In this document: piece by piece, positions 1-8,029 of the stretch
How positions within the stretch are numbered: the first letter of the stretch is position 1
Layout: each line of letters begins with the position of its first letter
Source: an uncultured Eubacteriales bacterium
GTDB taxonomy: Bacteria > Bacillota > Clostridia > Christensenellales > Borkfalkiaceae
Direction of reading: 5' to 3'
NCBI GenBank assembly: GCA_958421945.1
Contig: CATZMZ010000009.1
Span: 1 to 63,629, forward strand
DNA length: 63,629 nucleotides
Notes under the pieces: generated by a model
The model's database searches: none
Told to the model about the DNA's origin: nothing
What the model saw: the letters and a program-made list of their open reading frames with translations, nothing else
Translations under genes and position numbers: made by a program

Positions 1-363
1 ATTATTTCTTCTATGCAGTTGTCAATCTCCCGTGTTCTCGCGTCGGCGAGGATAAAAACCGCAGCTTAAAGAAGCGTGCGAGCCATCGCTGAAAAACGAT
101 AGCTTATATATATTAGCATTTTAGCCTTTTTAAGTCAAGCGAAAAATAAAAGATTTTAAGACTTTTTTAATTTTTTTATGATTTTTTTGTCGGGCGCGAT
201 TATTAAAAGCGAGTAACTCCCCCGATTAAGCTTTTGTTGGCGCAAAATGACGAATTCCGCTTTTGTATAAATAAACCTTTTAATCGAACGCCGCCCTTTA
301 TCTTTTTCCTTATTTGTCGCCCGCTATTCCTTTATTATATATTATATAATGTTTTAAAAAGAT
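1..363. other. left-edge non-coding region
   Basis: No convincing gene was found here. The open frame at 234-416 on the plus strand has no ribosome site and no recognisable protein character. The minus-strand promoter at 110-138 would transcribe the first ~100 bases leftwards, as the 5' leader of a gene beyond the window. That leader includes a possible small hairpin (arms near 78-105). I do not recognise a riboswitch or T-box in the part that is visible. Confidence 0.4.
110..138 (-). promoter_or_regulatory. promoter reading out of the left edge
   Basis: On the minus strand a -35 TTGACT (133-138) and a -10 TAATAT (110-115) are separated by exactly 17 bases. Transcription would start near base 103 and leave the window to the left. 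Confidence 0.7.
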
Positions 364-394
364 GCGCCGCTTCGGTAAAAATCCGAAGCGGCGC
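364..394 (-). terminator. rho-independent terminator after the phosphohexomutase
   Basis: A 12-bp GC-rich stem (GCGCCGCTTCGG and its complement) with a 7-base loop is followed on the minus strand by a T-rich tract. It lies about 90 bases after the stop codon of the gene at 486-2198. Confidence 0.8.
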
Positions 395-485
395 GAATAA
401 TATTTTTACTCGTTAATTATATTGTCTGTTACTTTCTTGTCACTCGTATACTCCATAATTTCGAAAACTTCCGACGTAAATACGG

Positions 486-2198
486 TTATCTGAACAATTT
501 TTCAAAATCGGATTTGACCTTTTTGAACAGCATTTTCGCTTTAACCTCGTTTTCCGCGGGCAACGAATAATAAACTTTAAGCTTCGGCTCTGTTCCGCTG
601 GGTCTGACGCACACGAAACCGCCGCCTGCAAGTTCAAAGTAAACGGCGTTACACCTTGCGCAATCAATCGGTTGTTCGTCGCCGTCCGCCGCTTTGCGAA
701 TAAGCGTTGAATAATCACGCGTTGCAACGACGTTTATGCCGCCGAGCCGCTCGACGGGTATCGTTTTGATTTTATCGACCACGTCCTCCATATCGAGCAT
801 CGCGTTAAGCCCCTCAAAAACGGTGCTTTCGGTAACGTCGAACACGAATCCGTATTTATCGTAAAGCTGTTGCAACCGTTCGTAAACGCCGATTCCGTGC
901 GCGGAATAATAGCACACCATTTCGGCGAACAGCATGCTCGCGACGACGGCGTCCTTATCCCTTGCGTGGGTTCCGCGGAGATAACCGCAGGACTCTTCGA
1001 ATCCGAACAAGAACTTGCGCTTGCCCGAATCGTCAAGCTCCCTGATTTTTTCGCCTATATACTTAAACCCGACGGGGACGTCGAACAATTCCACGCCGTA
1101 ATCGTTAGCGATAAGCTTTGCAAGACTCGTGGTAACGAAAGATTTAACGACGAAGCCTTTGGGATTAAGCTTGCCCGTTTCTTTAAGCCGCCTTAAAACG
1201 TAATCCACTAAAAGCGCGCCGACCTGATTGCCCGAAAGGGAAGTAAATTCCTTGGGTGCGGTGCGGATTGCAACGCCGAGCCTGTCGCAATCGGGGTCAG
1301 TCCCGAAAACGACGTCCGCTTCCTTTAAGTCCGCCATTTTAATAGCAAGCATAAGCGTTTCCTTATGCTCGGGATTCGGAACGGCGACCGTAGAAAACTC
1401 CGAGTCAGGAGCGGTTTGTTCCGGAACGATAAACACGTTGATACCCATTTTTTTCAAAACGGTGGTAACGGGGATATAGCCGCTGCCGTGTAAGGGCGTA
1501 TAAACGAGCTTCAACGATTTGCCCGCCTGCCGAACTTCTTTTTTGGAAAGCGCGAGCTTCAAAATAGTTGAATAATAGCTTTTGTCGAGCTTTTTCGGAA
1601 CGAGAATAATACGTTTGCTTACACTCTCGTCGAATTTTATTTTATCGGATAACGGAGAGCCGATAGCGTCGATAAACGCCACGACCTTTTCAGTAGCGGC
1701 GGGATCCATCTGCGCGCCGTCCGAACCGTAAACCTTAAAGCCGTTATACTCTTTCGGGTTATGGCTTGCGGTAATCATAATGCCGGCGGACGCTTTAAGC
1801 TTGCGCGTAGCGAAAGACAGCATCGGAACGGGATGTTCTTTCGGGAACAAATACGCGCGAACGCCGTTGCTTACGAGAACGACCGCCGCGTTATACGCAA
1901 AATCGTAAGACTGCCGCCTCGTGTCGTAAGAGATAACCACCCCGTGCTTCATCGCCTTTTTGCCGAGCGTTTTCACGTAATCGGCTACCCCCTGCGAAGC
2001 CTTGCGCACGGTGTAAACGTTCATCATATTCGTGCCGAGTCCGATAATTCCGCGCATACCGGCAGTGCCGAATTCCAGATTCTTGCCGAACCTGTATTCA
2101 ATTTGTTTTTCGTCGTCTTTTATGGAATTAAGCTCCGCAGCGTCATCCGCGGTGAGCGATTTATAGTTAAGCCACTCGTTAAAAATATCCTTATACAT
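486..2198 (-). CDS. pgcA: phospho-sugar mutase (alpha-phosphoglucomutase type)
   Basis: This 570-residue protein belongs to the alpha-D-phosphohexomutase superfamily and should interconvert hexose 1- and 6-phosphates in the cytoplasm, feeding glycolysis and sugar-nucleotide synthesis. The catalytic phosphoserine loop TASHNP is at residues 143-148 (Ser145), preceded by FGTAGMRG at 43-50. The metal-binding loop GTDPDCDRLG is near residue 298, and the phosphate-binding RPSGTEPK is near the C-terminus. Length matches the Bacillus PgcA/PGM2 subgroup, not the ~450-residue PgmB/GlmM types. An upstream in-frame extension to 2273 reads as junk; the ATG at 2198 starts MYKDIFNEW, where family homology begins. 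Its ribosome site (TGGGG) is weak. A consensus promoter lies at 2339-2367. The substrate (glucose, mannose or pentose phosphate) cannot be fixed from sequence. Confidence 0.92.
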   Translation of the reverse strand: MYKDIFNEWLNYKSLTADDAAELNSIKDDEKQIEYRFGKNLEFGTAGMRGIIGLGTNMMNVYTVRKASQGVADYVKTLGKKAMKHGVVISYDTRRQSYDFAYNAAVVLVSNGVRAYLFPKEHPVPMLSFATRKLKASAGIMITASHNPKEYNGFKVYGSDGAQMDPAATEKVVAFIDAIGSPLSDKIKFDESVSKRIILVPKKLDKSYYSTILKLALSKKEVRQAGKSLKLVYTPLHGSGYIPVTTVLKKMGINVFIVPEQTAPDSEFSTVAVPNPEHKETLMLAIKMADLKEADVVFGTDPDCDRLGVAIRTAPKEFTSLSGNQVGALLVDYVLRRLKETGKLNPKGFVVKSFVTTSLAKLIANDYGVELFDVPVGFKYIGEKIRELDDSGKRKFLFGFEESCGYLRGTHARDKDAVVASMLFAEMVCYYSAHGIGVYERLQQLYDKYGFVFDVTESTVFEGLNAMLDMEDVVDKIKTIPVERLGGINVVATRDYSTLIRKAADGDEQPIDCARCNAVYFELAGGGFVCVRPSGTEPKLKVYYSLPAENEVKAKMLFKKVKSDFEKLFR

Positions 2199-2338
2199 TA
2201 ATATATTACCCCAAAAAGCAATCGCCGACGCACGGAAAAACACGTAACGAAAAAGCGACGCCGCATAAAACAAAATAATATCGTGTAAGCCTGCGGAACA
2301 AAAAAAGAAAACCGCTCCCCATTTTTATCACATTTAAT

Positions 2339-2367
2339 ATTATATGTTTTAAAACGCGATATGTCAA
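2339..2367 (-). promoter_or_regulatory. pgcA promoter
   Basis: TTGACA (minus strand, 2362-2367), a 17-base spacer and TATAAT (2339-2344) form a perfect consensus promoter. The predicted 5' untranslated region to the pgcA start is about 135 bases. Confidence 0.85.
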
Positions 2368-2498
2368 AGCATTTTTTTTAATTTTTATTATTTAAAATAT
2401 TTTTTTTGCGTTAAGGGTCGCGGCGGCATATTCGGGTAAGGAAAAGGGGCGCAAAAACCTAAAGTTGTAAAAAAAATAATTTTTATAAGCAAAAACGT

Positions 2499-2527
2499 TT
2501 GACAATAAAGGGCGTTTTTGATACAAT
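2499..2527 (+). promoter_or_regulatory. promoter of the tRNA cluster
   Basis: TTGACA at 2499-2504, a 17-base spacer and TACAAT at 2522-2527 lie about 38 bases before the first tRNA. The stretch from 2274 to 2498 is AT-rich and otherwise holds only the divergent pgcA promoter. Confidence 0.85.
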
Positions 2528-2564
2528 TTATAAGCGTTGTGCGTGAATGGGGTTTTTCACGGCT

Positions 2565-2638
<74 letters not shown>

Positions 2639-2666
2639 AGCCCTTTTACGGAGAAGGCTATTACGC

Positions 2667-2743
2667 GCACCTGTAGCTCAGTTGGATAGAGCACCGGCCT
2701 TCTAAGCCGGGTGTCAGGGGTTCGAATCCCTTCAGGCGCACCA
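2667..2743 (+). tRNA. tRNA-Arg (TCT)
   Basis: Cloverleaf with TAGCTCAG, a CTTCTAA anticodon loop (TCT), a TTCGAAT T-loop and encoded CCA. The acceptor arms GCACCTG and CAGGCGC have an A-C mismatch at pair 3:70 and are otherwise fully paired. Confidence 0.93.
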
Positions 2744-2747
2744 AGAC

Positions 2748-2825
2748 GGCGGGTGTAGCTCAGTTGGTTAGAGCGCGAGATTGTGGTCCTTGAGGTCGTG
2801 GGTTCGACTCCCATCTCCCGCCCCA
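2748..2825 (+). tRNA. tRNA-His (GTG)
   Basis: The anticodon loop TTGTGGT carries GTG. The extra 5' G (-1) faces a C discriminator, as expected for tRNA-His, and CCA is encoded. Pair 6:67 is a T-T mismatch and pair 31:39 an A-C mismatch, so the fold is weaker than usual. The gene begins only 4 bases after tRNA-Arg. Confidence 0.92.
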
Positions 2826-2834
2826 TAATTTTTT

Positions 2835-2909
2835 AGGGGTGTCGCCAAGCGGTAAGGCACTGGATTTTGATTCCAGCATTCGTAGGTTCAAATCCTGCCA
2901 CCCCTGCCA
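2835..2909 (+). tRNA. tRNA-Gln (TTG)
   Basis: The acceptor AGGGGTG pairs with CACCCCT, the anticodon loop TTTTGAT carries TTG, and CCA is encoded. The GTCGCCAAGC start of the D-arm is typical of glutamine tRNAs. Confidence 0.95.
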
Positions 2910-2994
2910 AAATTAGCTCGACTCCGCAGATTTCAAGTTTTGGTTTTCATTCCGGTTTACAAAACCTTAACAGTGATTTTAATAACAGTTTAAC

Positions 2995-3070
2995 GCCCCA
3001 TTAGCTCAGTTGGCAGAGCACGTGACTTTTAATCACGGTGTCCGGAGTTCGAATCTCCGATGGAGCACCA
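2995..3070 (+). tRNA. tRNA-Lys (TTT)
   Basis: The anticodon loop CTTTTAA carries TTT. The T-arm CGGAG/CTCCG is perfect and CCA is encoded. The acceptor arms GCCCCAT and ATGGAGC have a C-A mismatch at pair 3:70, the same position as the mismatch in the neighbouring tRNA-Arg. Confidence 0.94.
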
Positions 3071-3118
3071 TATTATTAAGCGCGCCGATAAGCGGCGCGC
3101 TTAATAGAAAAAAGGTAA

Positions 3119-3194
3119 CCGCTTTTAGCTCAGCTGGTAGAGCACCTGACTCTTAATCAGGGTGTCCGGGGTTCGAGTCCCCGAAAGCGGACCA
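3119..3194 (+). tRNA. tRNA-Lys (CTT)
   Basis: The acceptor CCGCTTT pairs perfectly with AAAGCGG, the anticodon loop CTCTTAA carries CTT, and CCA is encoded. It is the last tRNA of the cluster and is followed at once by a terminator. Confidence 0.95.
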
Positions 3195-3202
3195 TTAAAA
3201 AC

Positions 3203-3237
3203 CCGGTTGAACATCAAAAAGTTTGACCGGTTTTTTT
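3203..3237 (+). terminator. terminator of the tRNA cluster
   Basis: A 10-bp stem (CCGGTTGAAC with GTTTGACCGG, including G-T pairs) is followed by seven T residues, 9 bases after the last tRNA. Confidence 0.9.
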
Positions 3238-3245
3238 ATACATTA

Positions 3246-3273
3246 AAAGGGATGCTTTGTTGTGCATCCCTTT
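3246..3273 (-). terminator. terminator after the small SHOCT-like gene
   Basis: A perfect 10-bp stem (AAAGGGATGC and its complement, 8-base loop) begins 2 bases after the stop codon of the 3276-3428 gene. On the minus strand it is followed by TTTT. Confidence 0.8.
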
Positions 3274-3275
3274 CC

Positions 3276-3428
3276 CTACTTTTTCGTATCTATCTTCGTC
3301 GTTAATACCGCTATTTCGTATTCGTACTGTTCTTTGGTTAAAAGTTTTCGTTCGTAAAACAATTTCAGCGTTTCTAATTGCTTATCGAGCAACCACTTAT
3401 TATCGTGTTTCTTTTCCTGTTCTTTCAT
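3276..3428 (-). CDS. 50-residue SHOCT-like small protein
   Basis: A short gene with its own consensus promoter (3454-3482) and terminator (3246-3273). The 50-residue product begins MKEQEKKHDNKW. The stretch LETLKLFYERKLLTKEQYE (residues 18-36) resembles the SHOCT motif, a short helical module usually at protein C-termini, with the pattern 'LxxLKxLyexglIT.eEye'. The protein is highly charged with no membrane segment, so it is probably cytoplasmic. A GGAAG ribosome site lies about 14 bases before the ATG, which is further than usual. The function is unknown. The family call rests on motif appearance only. Confidence 0.7.
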   Translation of the reverse strand: MKEQEKKHDNKWLLDKQLETLKLFYERKLLTKEQYEYEIAVLTTKIDTKK

Positions 3429-3453
3429 CTTAAGATCTACTTCCGTTTATCAT

Positions 3454-3482
3454 ATAATATATCGTTTTATAAATAAAGTCAA
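3454..3482 (-). promoter_or_regulatory. promoter of the SHOCT-like gene
   Basis: TTGACT (3477-3482), a 17-base spacer and TATTAT (3454-3459) on the minus strand lie about 25 bases upstream of the 50-residue ORF. Confidence 0.8.
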
Positions 3483-3561
3483 ACGAATTACACCACTTCT
3501 CTTATATGTTTTTTCCTTATTCATCGTATTAGTTTATCATATCGCTAACAACTAAAACAAT

Positions 3562-3590
3562 CCCGCGCCGTCGGGATTCGACGGCGCGGG
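3562..3590 (-). terminator. terminator downstream of the LRR lipoprotein gene
   Basis: An 11-bp stem (CCCGCGCCGTC and its complement, 7-base loop) lies 100 bases after the LRR gene's stop. T-rich tracts occur on both sides, so it may work in both directions. The 100 bases between stop and hairpin hold nothing recognisable. Confidence 0.75.
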
Positions 3591-3690
3591 ACTGTTTTTT
3601 GTTCTTAATAATTAGTCGGTTTCTTCGCTGAACAACGCGTACGCGGCGAAGTTTTTATTAAAAATCAACTGATTTCGTTCTTTTTCTCCG

Positions 3691-4767
3691 TTAATTATGA
3701 GTGGTAAACCCTTCAAGCGCGCTTAAAACCTCTTCCTTGCAGCCCGCAAAAGACGTTTCGAACATTTCGCCGACGCCATTGCTCGTAACCGTAACCGCAG
3801 TAAGCTTTTTACAGTTGCGGAACGCTTCCGCGCCGATTTTCTTAACGCCTTTAAGCGTAAGCTCGGCAATGTCGGTTTCCGCAAACGCGGCAAAACCTAT
3901 TTCTTCCACGGTTAAATCAACCGCTTTAAGCGCAGTACCGACGAACGCTTTTTCGCCGATTTTAACCAGCGCGCTGCCGCCGAAATTTATACCCGTTTTA
4001 TCGGTATCGTTATATTCTTTAAGAGCTTTGCAGTTTTCAAACGCGCTGTCGTAAATATTTTTAACGTTAGCCGAAAGCGTAACCTTTACGAGGTTTTCGC
4101 AACCGTAAAACGCTTTAACGCCGATTGCCGTTACCTTATCGGACAGCTCCACCGTGTAAAGGTTGGTGCAGCCGTTAAACCCGAACATAGGAACGGAATA
4201 ATTATCTTTCGGAGCGATTTTAACCGTTTTAAGCGATTGCGGAACGTAATATTTCACCGCATCGCCCGAGCCGTAAGACTGGCTGATTTCCGCACCGTAA
4301 TCGTAGCTTTCCGAGCCGAAAACGTAGCCGAAATTTCTTTTTGCGTCGGTAATTTTACCTTCCGTCTTGGCGGTTTCGCCGTCGAAAGCGTCAGCCGTTG
4401 CGCCCGCGCCCACGAAAGGAAGGGTTATGGTTTGAAGCCTTCTCATTCCCTTAAACGCGCCCGCGTCGATTTCCGTAACGGTATCGGGAACGATAATTTC
4501 GGTAAGCGAAGCGTTGCCGTCGAACGCACCCGTTTTAATTCTGCCTATAACCTTGCCGCTGTCCTTGGCTATTTTGCCGATATCGAGAACGGAAACGCCG
4601 TCCTCCGCACCGTAGCCGTAAACGGTATAAAAATCGTCGCCTTTGAACTGCATAACGTGCAAGCCGGGAGCGGATTTGGGATTAACGCCTTCGCTGTTGC
4701 AGGCAACCGCGAGAACCGCACAAGCCGCAAGCATAACCGCAAGCAATAGCTTAAAAAGTTTTTTCAT
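3691..4767 (-). CDS. leucine-rich-repeat (BspA/LRR_5 type) lipoprotein
   Basis: A 358-residue predicted lipoprotein. The N-terminus MKKLFKLLLAVMLAACAVLA leads to a lipobox ending in Cys23. The remainder is built of BspA-type leucine-rich repeats, recognisable from recurring units such as 'IGxxAFxxCxxLxxVTL' (for example near residues 185-205, 215-235 and 300-330). Such repeats form surface scaffolds for protein or host binding, and the protein should be anchored on the outer face of the membrane. It is monocistronic, with its own promoter (4803-4831), the ribosome site AAGGAG and a terminator. The binding partner is unknown. Confidence 0.88.
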   Translation of the reverse strand: MKKLFKLLLAVMLAACAVLAVACNSEGVNPKSAPGLHVMQFKGDDFYTVYGYGAEDGVSVLDIGKIAKDSGKVIGRIKTGAFDGNASLTEIIVPDTVTEIDAGAFKGMRRLQTITLPFVGAGATADAFDGETAKTEGKITDAKRNFGYVFGSESYDYGAEISQSYGSGDAVKYYVPQSLKTVKIAPKDNYSVPMFGFNGCTNLYTVELSDKVTAIGVKAFYGCENLVKVTLSANVKNIYDSAFENCKALKEYNDTDKTGINFGGSALVKIGEKAFVGTALKAVDLTVEEIGFAAFAETDIAELTLKGVKKIGAEAFRNCKKLTAVTVTSNGVGEMFETSFAGCKEEVLSALEGFTTHN

Positions 4768-4802
4768 ATAAACTCCTTGAATATCCGATTAGATACTTAA
4801 TT

Positions 4803-4831
4803 AGTTTATCATTTATCGCGCGCTTTGTCAA
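4803..4831 (-). promoter_or_regulatory. promoter of the LRR lipoprotein
   Basis: TTGACA (4826-4831), a 17-base spacer and TAAACT (4803-4808) on the minus strand lie 36 bases before the start codon. Confidence 0.8.
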
Positions 4832-4891
4832 TAAAAATAATTATTTTTCGTTAAATAGCCTTACTTTTCGGTCGGAATTTACCTTAAAAAA

Positions 4892-6364
4892 TCAAATAAT
4901 CGCTTTCCCGTTGAAAAACCCCTCGAAAAACCCTTCCGTATCCGCCCCGACCTTGTTAAATGAAGCAACGAGGTCTGCGGGCGCGGCGTTTTTGAAAGCG
5001 AAGTCCTCGTAATACCGACGAAGCCCATTAAAGAAGCGTGCGTCGCCGAGCGTAGCGCGCAGACAATCGTACATTATCGTCGGTTTAACGTAAGCAACGT
5101 TGACGTATTCGTATTCGCTGTTAAATTCCGAAAGGTCGCGCAGCATGGCGGTATTAACCTTTCCGAAAAGCTTATCGTAAACGGAACAGAAAGTTTTATA
5201 CGTTTGCTCCGCGCTTTTAACCAGCGTTTCGCGCGAATAGCCGTAATCGGGGTGTTTTTCGTAAAAATTAACGACGGAATATTCCGCAAGCCCCTCGTCT
5301 AAAAACCCGTACTTTACCTCGTTGTTGCCGACGACCGACTGCCACCACTGATGGGCGGTTTCGTGAACGATAACTTCCGCGTAAGCCTTATCATCGAGCT
5401 CGTCGGAGATGAAAACTATTCTCGGAAATTCCATTCCGCCCTGAATAAATTTAGTCTGCACGACGGAAAAGGTGGGATACGGATATTTGCCGAAGCTTTC
5501 GCTAAAAAACTTAACCGCTTCCACCGCCGTTTTAAGCGACTTTGCGGGGTTTTCGTCTTTATAATAGTAATAGGTTATCTCCGTGCCTGCGGACGAGTCG
5601 GTAATCGCTTCGAAGTCCTTTGACAGCACGAACGCGAAGGAACGCACGTTTTCCGCCTTGTAAACGTTTACTCTTTTATCTTTTTTTAACTCTGAAGAAA
5701 CGACCGCGCCCGTTGCCGCCGTCACGTAATCCGCGCTTGCCGAAAGCGTGACTCTGTAATCGGCACAATCGCTGAAAAACGGGTCGCCGTTGGCGTAATA
5801 AACGCATTCGTAAAACGCGTCGTTTTCGATTCCGCAAAGCACGGGATAAAAGTTTGCGAGGTTTATCGCGCTGTCGTTTACGCCCGTTCTCGCGATGACG
5901 TCCGCAAGAGTAAGCGAAAAATCGATAGTTATCGCGACCGTTTCCCTCGGGAAAATTTCTGTGGGGAGTTTAACGCTTAAAACGTTCATGTCTTGTCCGC
6001 AAATTTCAAATTCCAGCTCGGTAAAGGCGTCCTTTCCGAGCTCGGAGGTTTTTCCGCGAACCGCGCTTACGCTCATTTCGCCGTAACTTGCGCCGTGCGG
6101 ATAAGCTTTCGCCGCGTACTGTCGACTGACAGGCGAAAACGCCGCGTCTTTTCTGAACGCGTTGCCGAAAAGATTAAATTTCAGTTCCGAAAACGCATTG
6201 TCGGTAAAGTTGTAAAAAACGACCGTTTCCGTGCCTGTAAGCAGGTTTCCCGTCAATTCGCAGGTTATTTCGTAGGTCGTGCGCTCGGTTTTTTTGTCGC
6301 AACCGTATCCGAAAACGGAAAACAACGCGACCAGCAGCATTAAAAATGGCAGTATTTTTCTCAT
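4892..6364 (-). CDS. M1-family (gluzincin) metallopeptidase lipoprotein
   Basis: A 490-residue predicted lipoprotein (signal peptide with Cys22) with the zinc site of M1 aminopeptidases. HETAH is at residues 334-338 and the third ligand Glu357 lies in FLDEGLAEYS, the correct 18 residues later. GGMEF at 309-313 corresponds to the substrate-binding GAMEN motif. The N-terminal ~250 residues match the beta-sandwich of M1 enzymes. The usual long C-terminal helical domain is short. It probably trims peptides at the cell surface. The ribosome site CGGAG overlaps one arm of a long inverted repeat (6367-6414), which suggests translational or operator control. Confidence 0.88.
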   Translation of the reverse strand: MRKILPFLMLLVALFSVFGYGCDKKTERTTYEITCELTGNLLTGTETVVFYNFTDNAFSELKFNLFGNAFRKDAAFSPVSRQYAAKAYPHGASYGEMSVSAVRGKTSELGKDAFTELEFEICGQDMNVLSVKLPTEIFPRETVAITIDFSLTLADVIARTGVNDSAINLANFYPVLCGIENDAFYECVYYANGDPFFSDCADYRVTLSASADYVTAATGAVVSSELKKDKRVNVYKAENVRSFAFVLSKDFEAITDSSAGTEITYYYYKDENPAKSLKTAVEAVKFFSESFGKYPYPTFSVVQTKFIQGGMEFPRIVFISDELDDKAYAEVIVHETAHQWWQSVVGNNEVKYGFLDEGLAEYSVVNFYEKHPDYGYSRETLVKSAEQTYKTFCSVYDKLFGKVNTAMLRDLSEFNSEYEYVNVAYVKPTIMYDCLRATLGDARFFNGLRRYYEDFAFKNAAPADLVASFNKVGADTEGFFEGFFNGKAII

Positions 6365-6366
6365 AA

Positions 6367-6414
6367 AAAAACTCCGTGTAAAATATCGTATACAATATCT
6401 TATTCGGAGTTTTT
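6367..6414 (-). promoter_or_regulatory. nested inverted repeat that hides the ribosome site of the M1 peptidase
   Basis: Two perfect 10-bp arms (6367-6376 and 6405-6414, core ACTCCG/CGGAGT) enclose a second near-palindrome centred on GTATAC (about 6380-6400). In RNA the downstream arm contains the GGAG ribosome site, so folding would block initiation. As DNA it could equally be a repressor site. Confidence 0.55.
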
Positions 6415-6494
6415 AAGTTTAATGCCTCGGGGCAAAACGCAGGCTTTTATTTGCCGCTTTATTTGCGTAAGTCGATTGCCGTTTCGGTCGCGCT

Positions 6495-7181
6495 TTATTT
6501 TACGGCGAAAGTGAGGTATTTTGCGGGGTCTGTCGCTTTGCCGTTTTCGGTGATTTCGAAGTGCAAATGCGCGCCCTCTTTATATTCCTGACGGTTAGAA
6601 ACGGAAACCTCGCCGATTTTCGCGCCTTGCGCTATTTTCTGCCCGACGGTGACAAGATCGCCGTCCGCAAGAGAGTTATAAACGCTTTTTAATCCCTCGC
6701 CGTGGTCGATTACTATCGTAGTTCCGTAAATAAGCGTCGTTTCCACGCTTTCGACCGTGCCGTCGGCGATAGCGAATACGGGAGTGCCTTCGTCGGCGAA
6801 AAAGTCAACCGCAAGATGCGCGGCAAAACGCTTTAACGTGGAATTGAAAACAAGCGCCTCGCTGTATTCCGTTACGGAAGTCGCGTCTTTGACGGGCAGA
6901 ATATAGGTTTTTTCTTTAACCACGGGGTCGACGGGCTGCGGATCGGGCTTAACGGGGTCGGGTTTAACGACGGGTTCGGGGGCGGGTGTAATCGGCTCTT
7001 TTTGGTCGTCGTTAGACGGAGTAACGATAACGGGCGTATCGTTTTTCAGTTGGTTATCTCTGTTTTTGTTCACCAGAACGAGCGTAACCGATAATCCTAT
7101 TGCCAAAATGCACAGCGCAAGCACTAAATACGCTGCGTTTCTTCTTAAAAATCGTAAAAAATTGTTGTCAGAGCTTTTCAT
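6495..7181 (-). CDS. membrane-anchored M23 (LytM-like) protein, probably non-catalytic
   Basis: A 228-residue protein with one membrane helix (about 17-37), a Pro/Lys/Asp-rich linker (50-90) and a C-terminal M23 domain. The zinc ligands His122 and Asp126 (HLAVD) and the HLH at 205-207 are present. The catalytic His of the 'YxHL' motif is replaced by Ser170 in YNSL. The protein may therefore bind peptidoglycan or act as a scaffold instead of cutting. This architecture resembles the sporulation protein SpoIIQ, which also carries a degenerate M23 domain. That identification is inference, and a divisome-type LytM regulator is an alternative. The ribosome site is AAGGAG. It lies downstream of the 142-residue exported protein on the same strand. 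Confidence 0.8.
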   Translation of the reverse strand: MKSSDNNFLRFLRRNAAYLVLALCILAIGLSVTLVLVNKNRDNQLKNDTPVIVTPSNDDQKEPITPAPEPVVKPDPVKPDPQPVDPVVKEKTYILPVKDATSVTEYSEALVFNSTLKRFAAHLAVDFFADEGTPVFAIADGTVESVETTLIYGTTIVIDHGEGLKSVYNSLADGDLVTVGQKIAQGAKIGEVSVSNRQEYKEGAHLHFEITENGKATDPAKYLTFAVK

Positions 7182-7347
7182 TTTTTCTCCTTTTTATTTT
7201 TGATACGCTGATTATTGCCCGAGATTTTGTTTCTATACGGGGGATTTTAAAATTTTTTTTCTTTTTTCTTTCGTCTTAATGCGTTTTTTGCTCCGCCGCG
7301 AAAGCTCGGGAAACGCACCTTGTGTCCGACCGCTGTTTTAAGTCAGG

Positions 7348-7776
7348 TTAATACCCGCCGAAAATAACGGGCAACCCGATTTTAACCTCGGAAACCCCCT
7401 CGAATATCTGGAAATTAACCGCTTTGCCGCCGAGCGTTACTTTATAACGGATTTTGTCGCTGAATCCGTAATAGGAAACACCCGCCTCCGTTCGCTCGGC
7501 AAACAAAATTTCACCGCTTAATTTACCGGCGATTTCGGACGGAGTATCGCTGCAATGTTTAGCGATCGTGCAACTTTCTCCCGTTTTGTTTCGAATGAAC
7601 GGGTATTCCGCACGAACCGCGTCCACCCCCTGACGAAACGAACCGTTAAGTGTGTAAACCTCCAAAGAATCGGCGTAAAAAAACAGCGGGGACGCGTCGT
7701 TTGAAAACTTAACCGCGGCGACCGTGGCAGCCGCTAACGCCATTATAAAAATAAACTTAAATAACCTTTTCGCCAT
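7348..7776 (-). CDS. small exported protein of unknown function
   Basis: A 142-residue protein with an uncleaved or signal-type hydrophobic N-terminus (residues 5-22) and a single exported domain. I do not recognise the family with confidence. The C-terminal end (VKIGLPVIFGGY) and the neighbouring M23 gene recall the ywmB/spoIIQ neighbourhood of Bacillus, but the protein is much shorter than YwmB, so this is only a hint. A promoter with an 18-base spacer lies about 120 bases upstream (7892-7921). The gene probably forms a unit with the M23 gene 166 bases downstream. Confidence 0.6.
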   Translation of the reverse strand: MAKRLFKFIFIMALAAATVAAVKFSNDASPLFFYADSLEVYTLNGSFRQGVDAVRAEYPFIRNKTGESCTIAKHCSDTPSEIAGKLSGEILFAERTEAGVSYYGFSDKIRYKVTLGGKAVNFQIFEGVSEVKIGLPVIFGGY

Positions 7777-7891
7777 AACCTCTCCGTCCGCGCAAGATTT
7801 TACGCCGCCGATTACACGATAACCGAGGCGGATTTTGCGCGTTTTTCGTTATGATGTTTTTCCCGAAAAGATTATTGCCGCTTTAAAAAAA

Positions 7892-7921
7892 ATTATACCC
7901 GCAAAACTTTCGCGGGGTAAA
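7892..7921 (-). promoter_or_regulatory. promoter with inverted repeat in its spacer
   Basis: TTTACC (7916-7921), an 18-base spacer and TATAAT (7892-7897) on the minus strand. The spacer is itself an inverted repeat (CCGC...GCGG), which could be an operator. The rest of the 7777-8029 gap shows nothing else. Confidence 0.55.
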
Positions 7922-8029
7922 GCACGAAATATTCGCGATCGTTTTACGCGTTTCTCGCGGCTTTCGCGACGTAGAAATCTTTTTTGTTTTCGGCAGGTTA
8001 AGCTTTGACTTTTAAGCGGATAAAAAACA

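Noticed and set aside
1..109. T-box or riboswitch leader at the left edge
   Set aside because: A promoter and a small hairpin are visible, but no conserved T-box or riboswitch core is present in the part inside the window.
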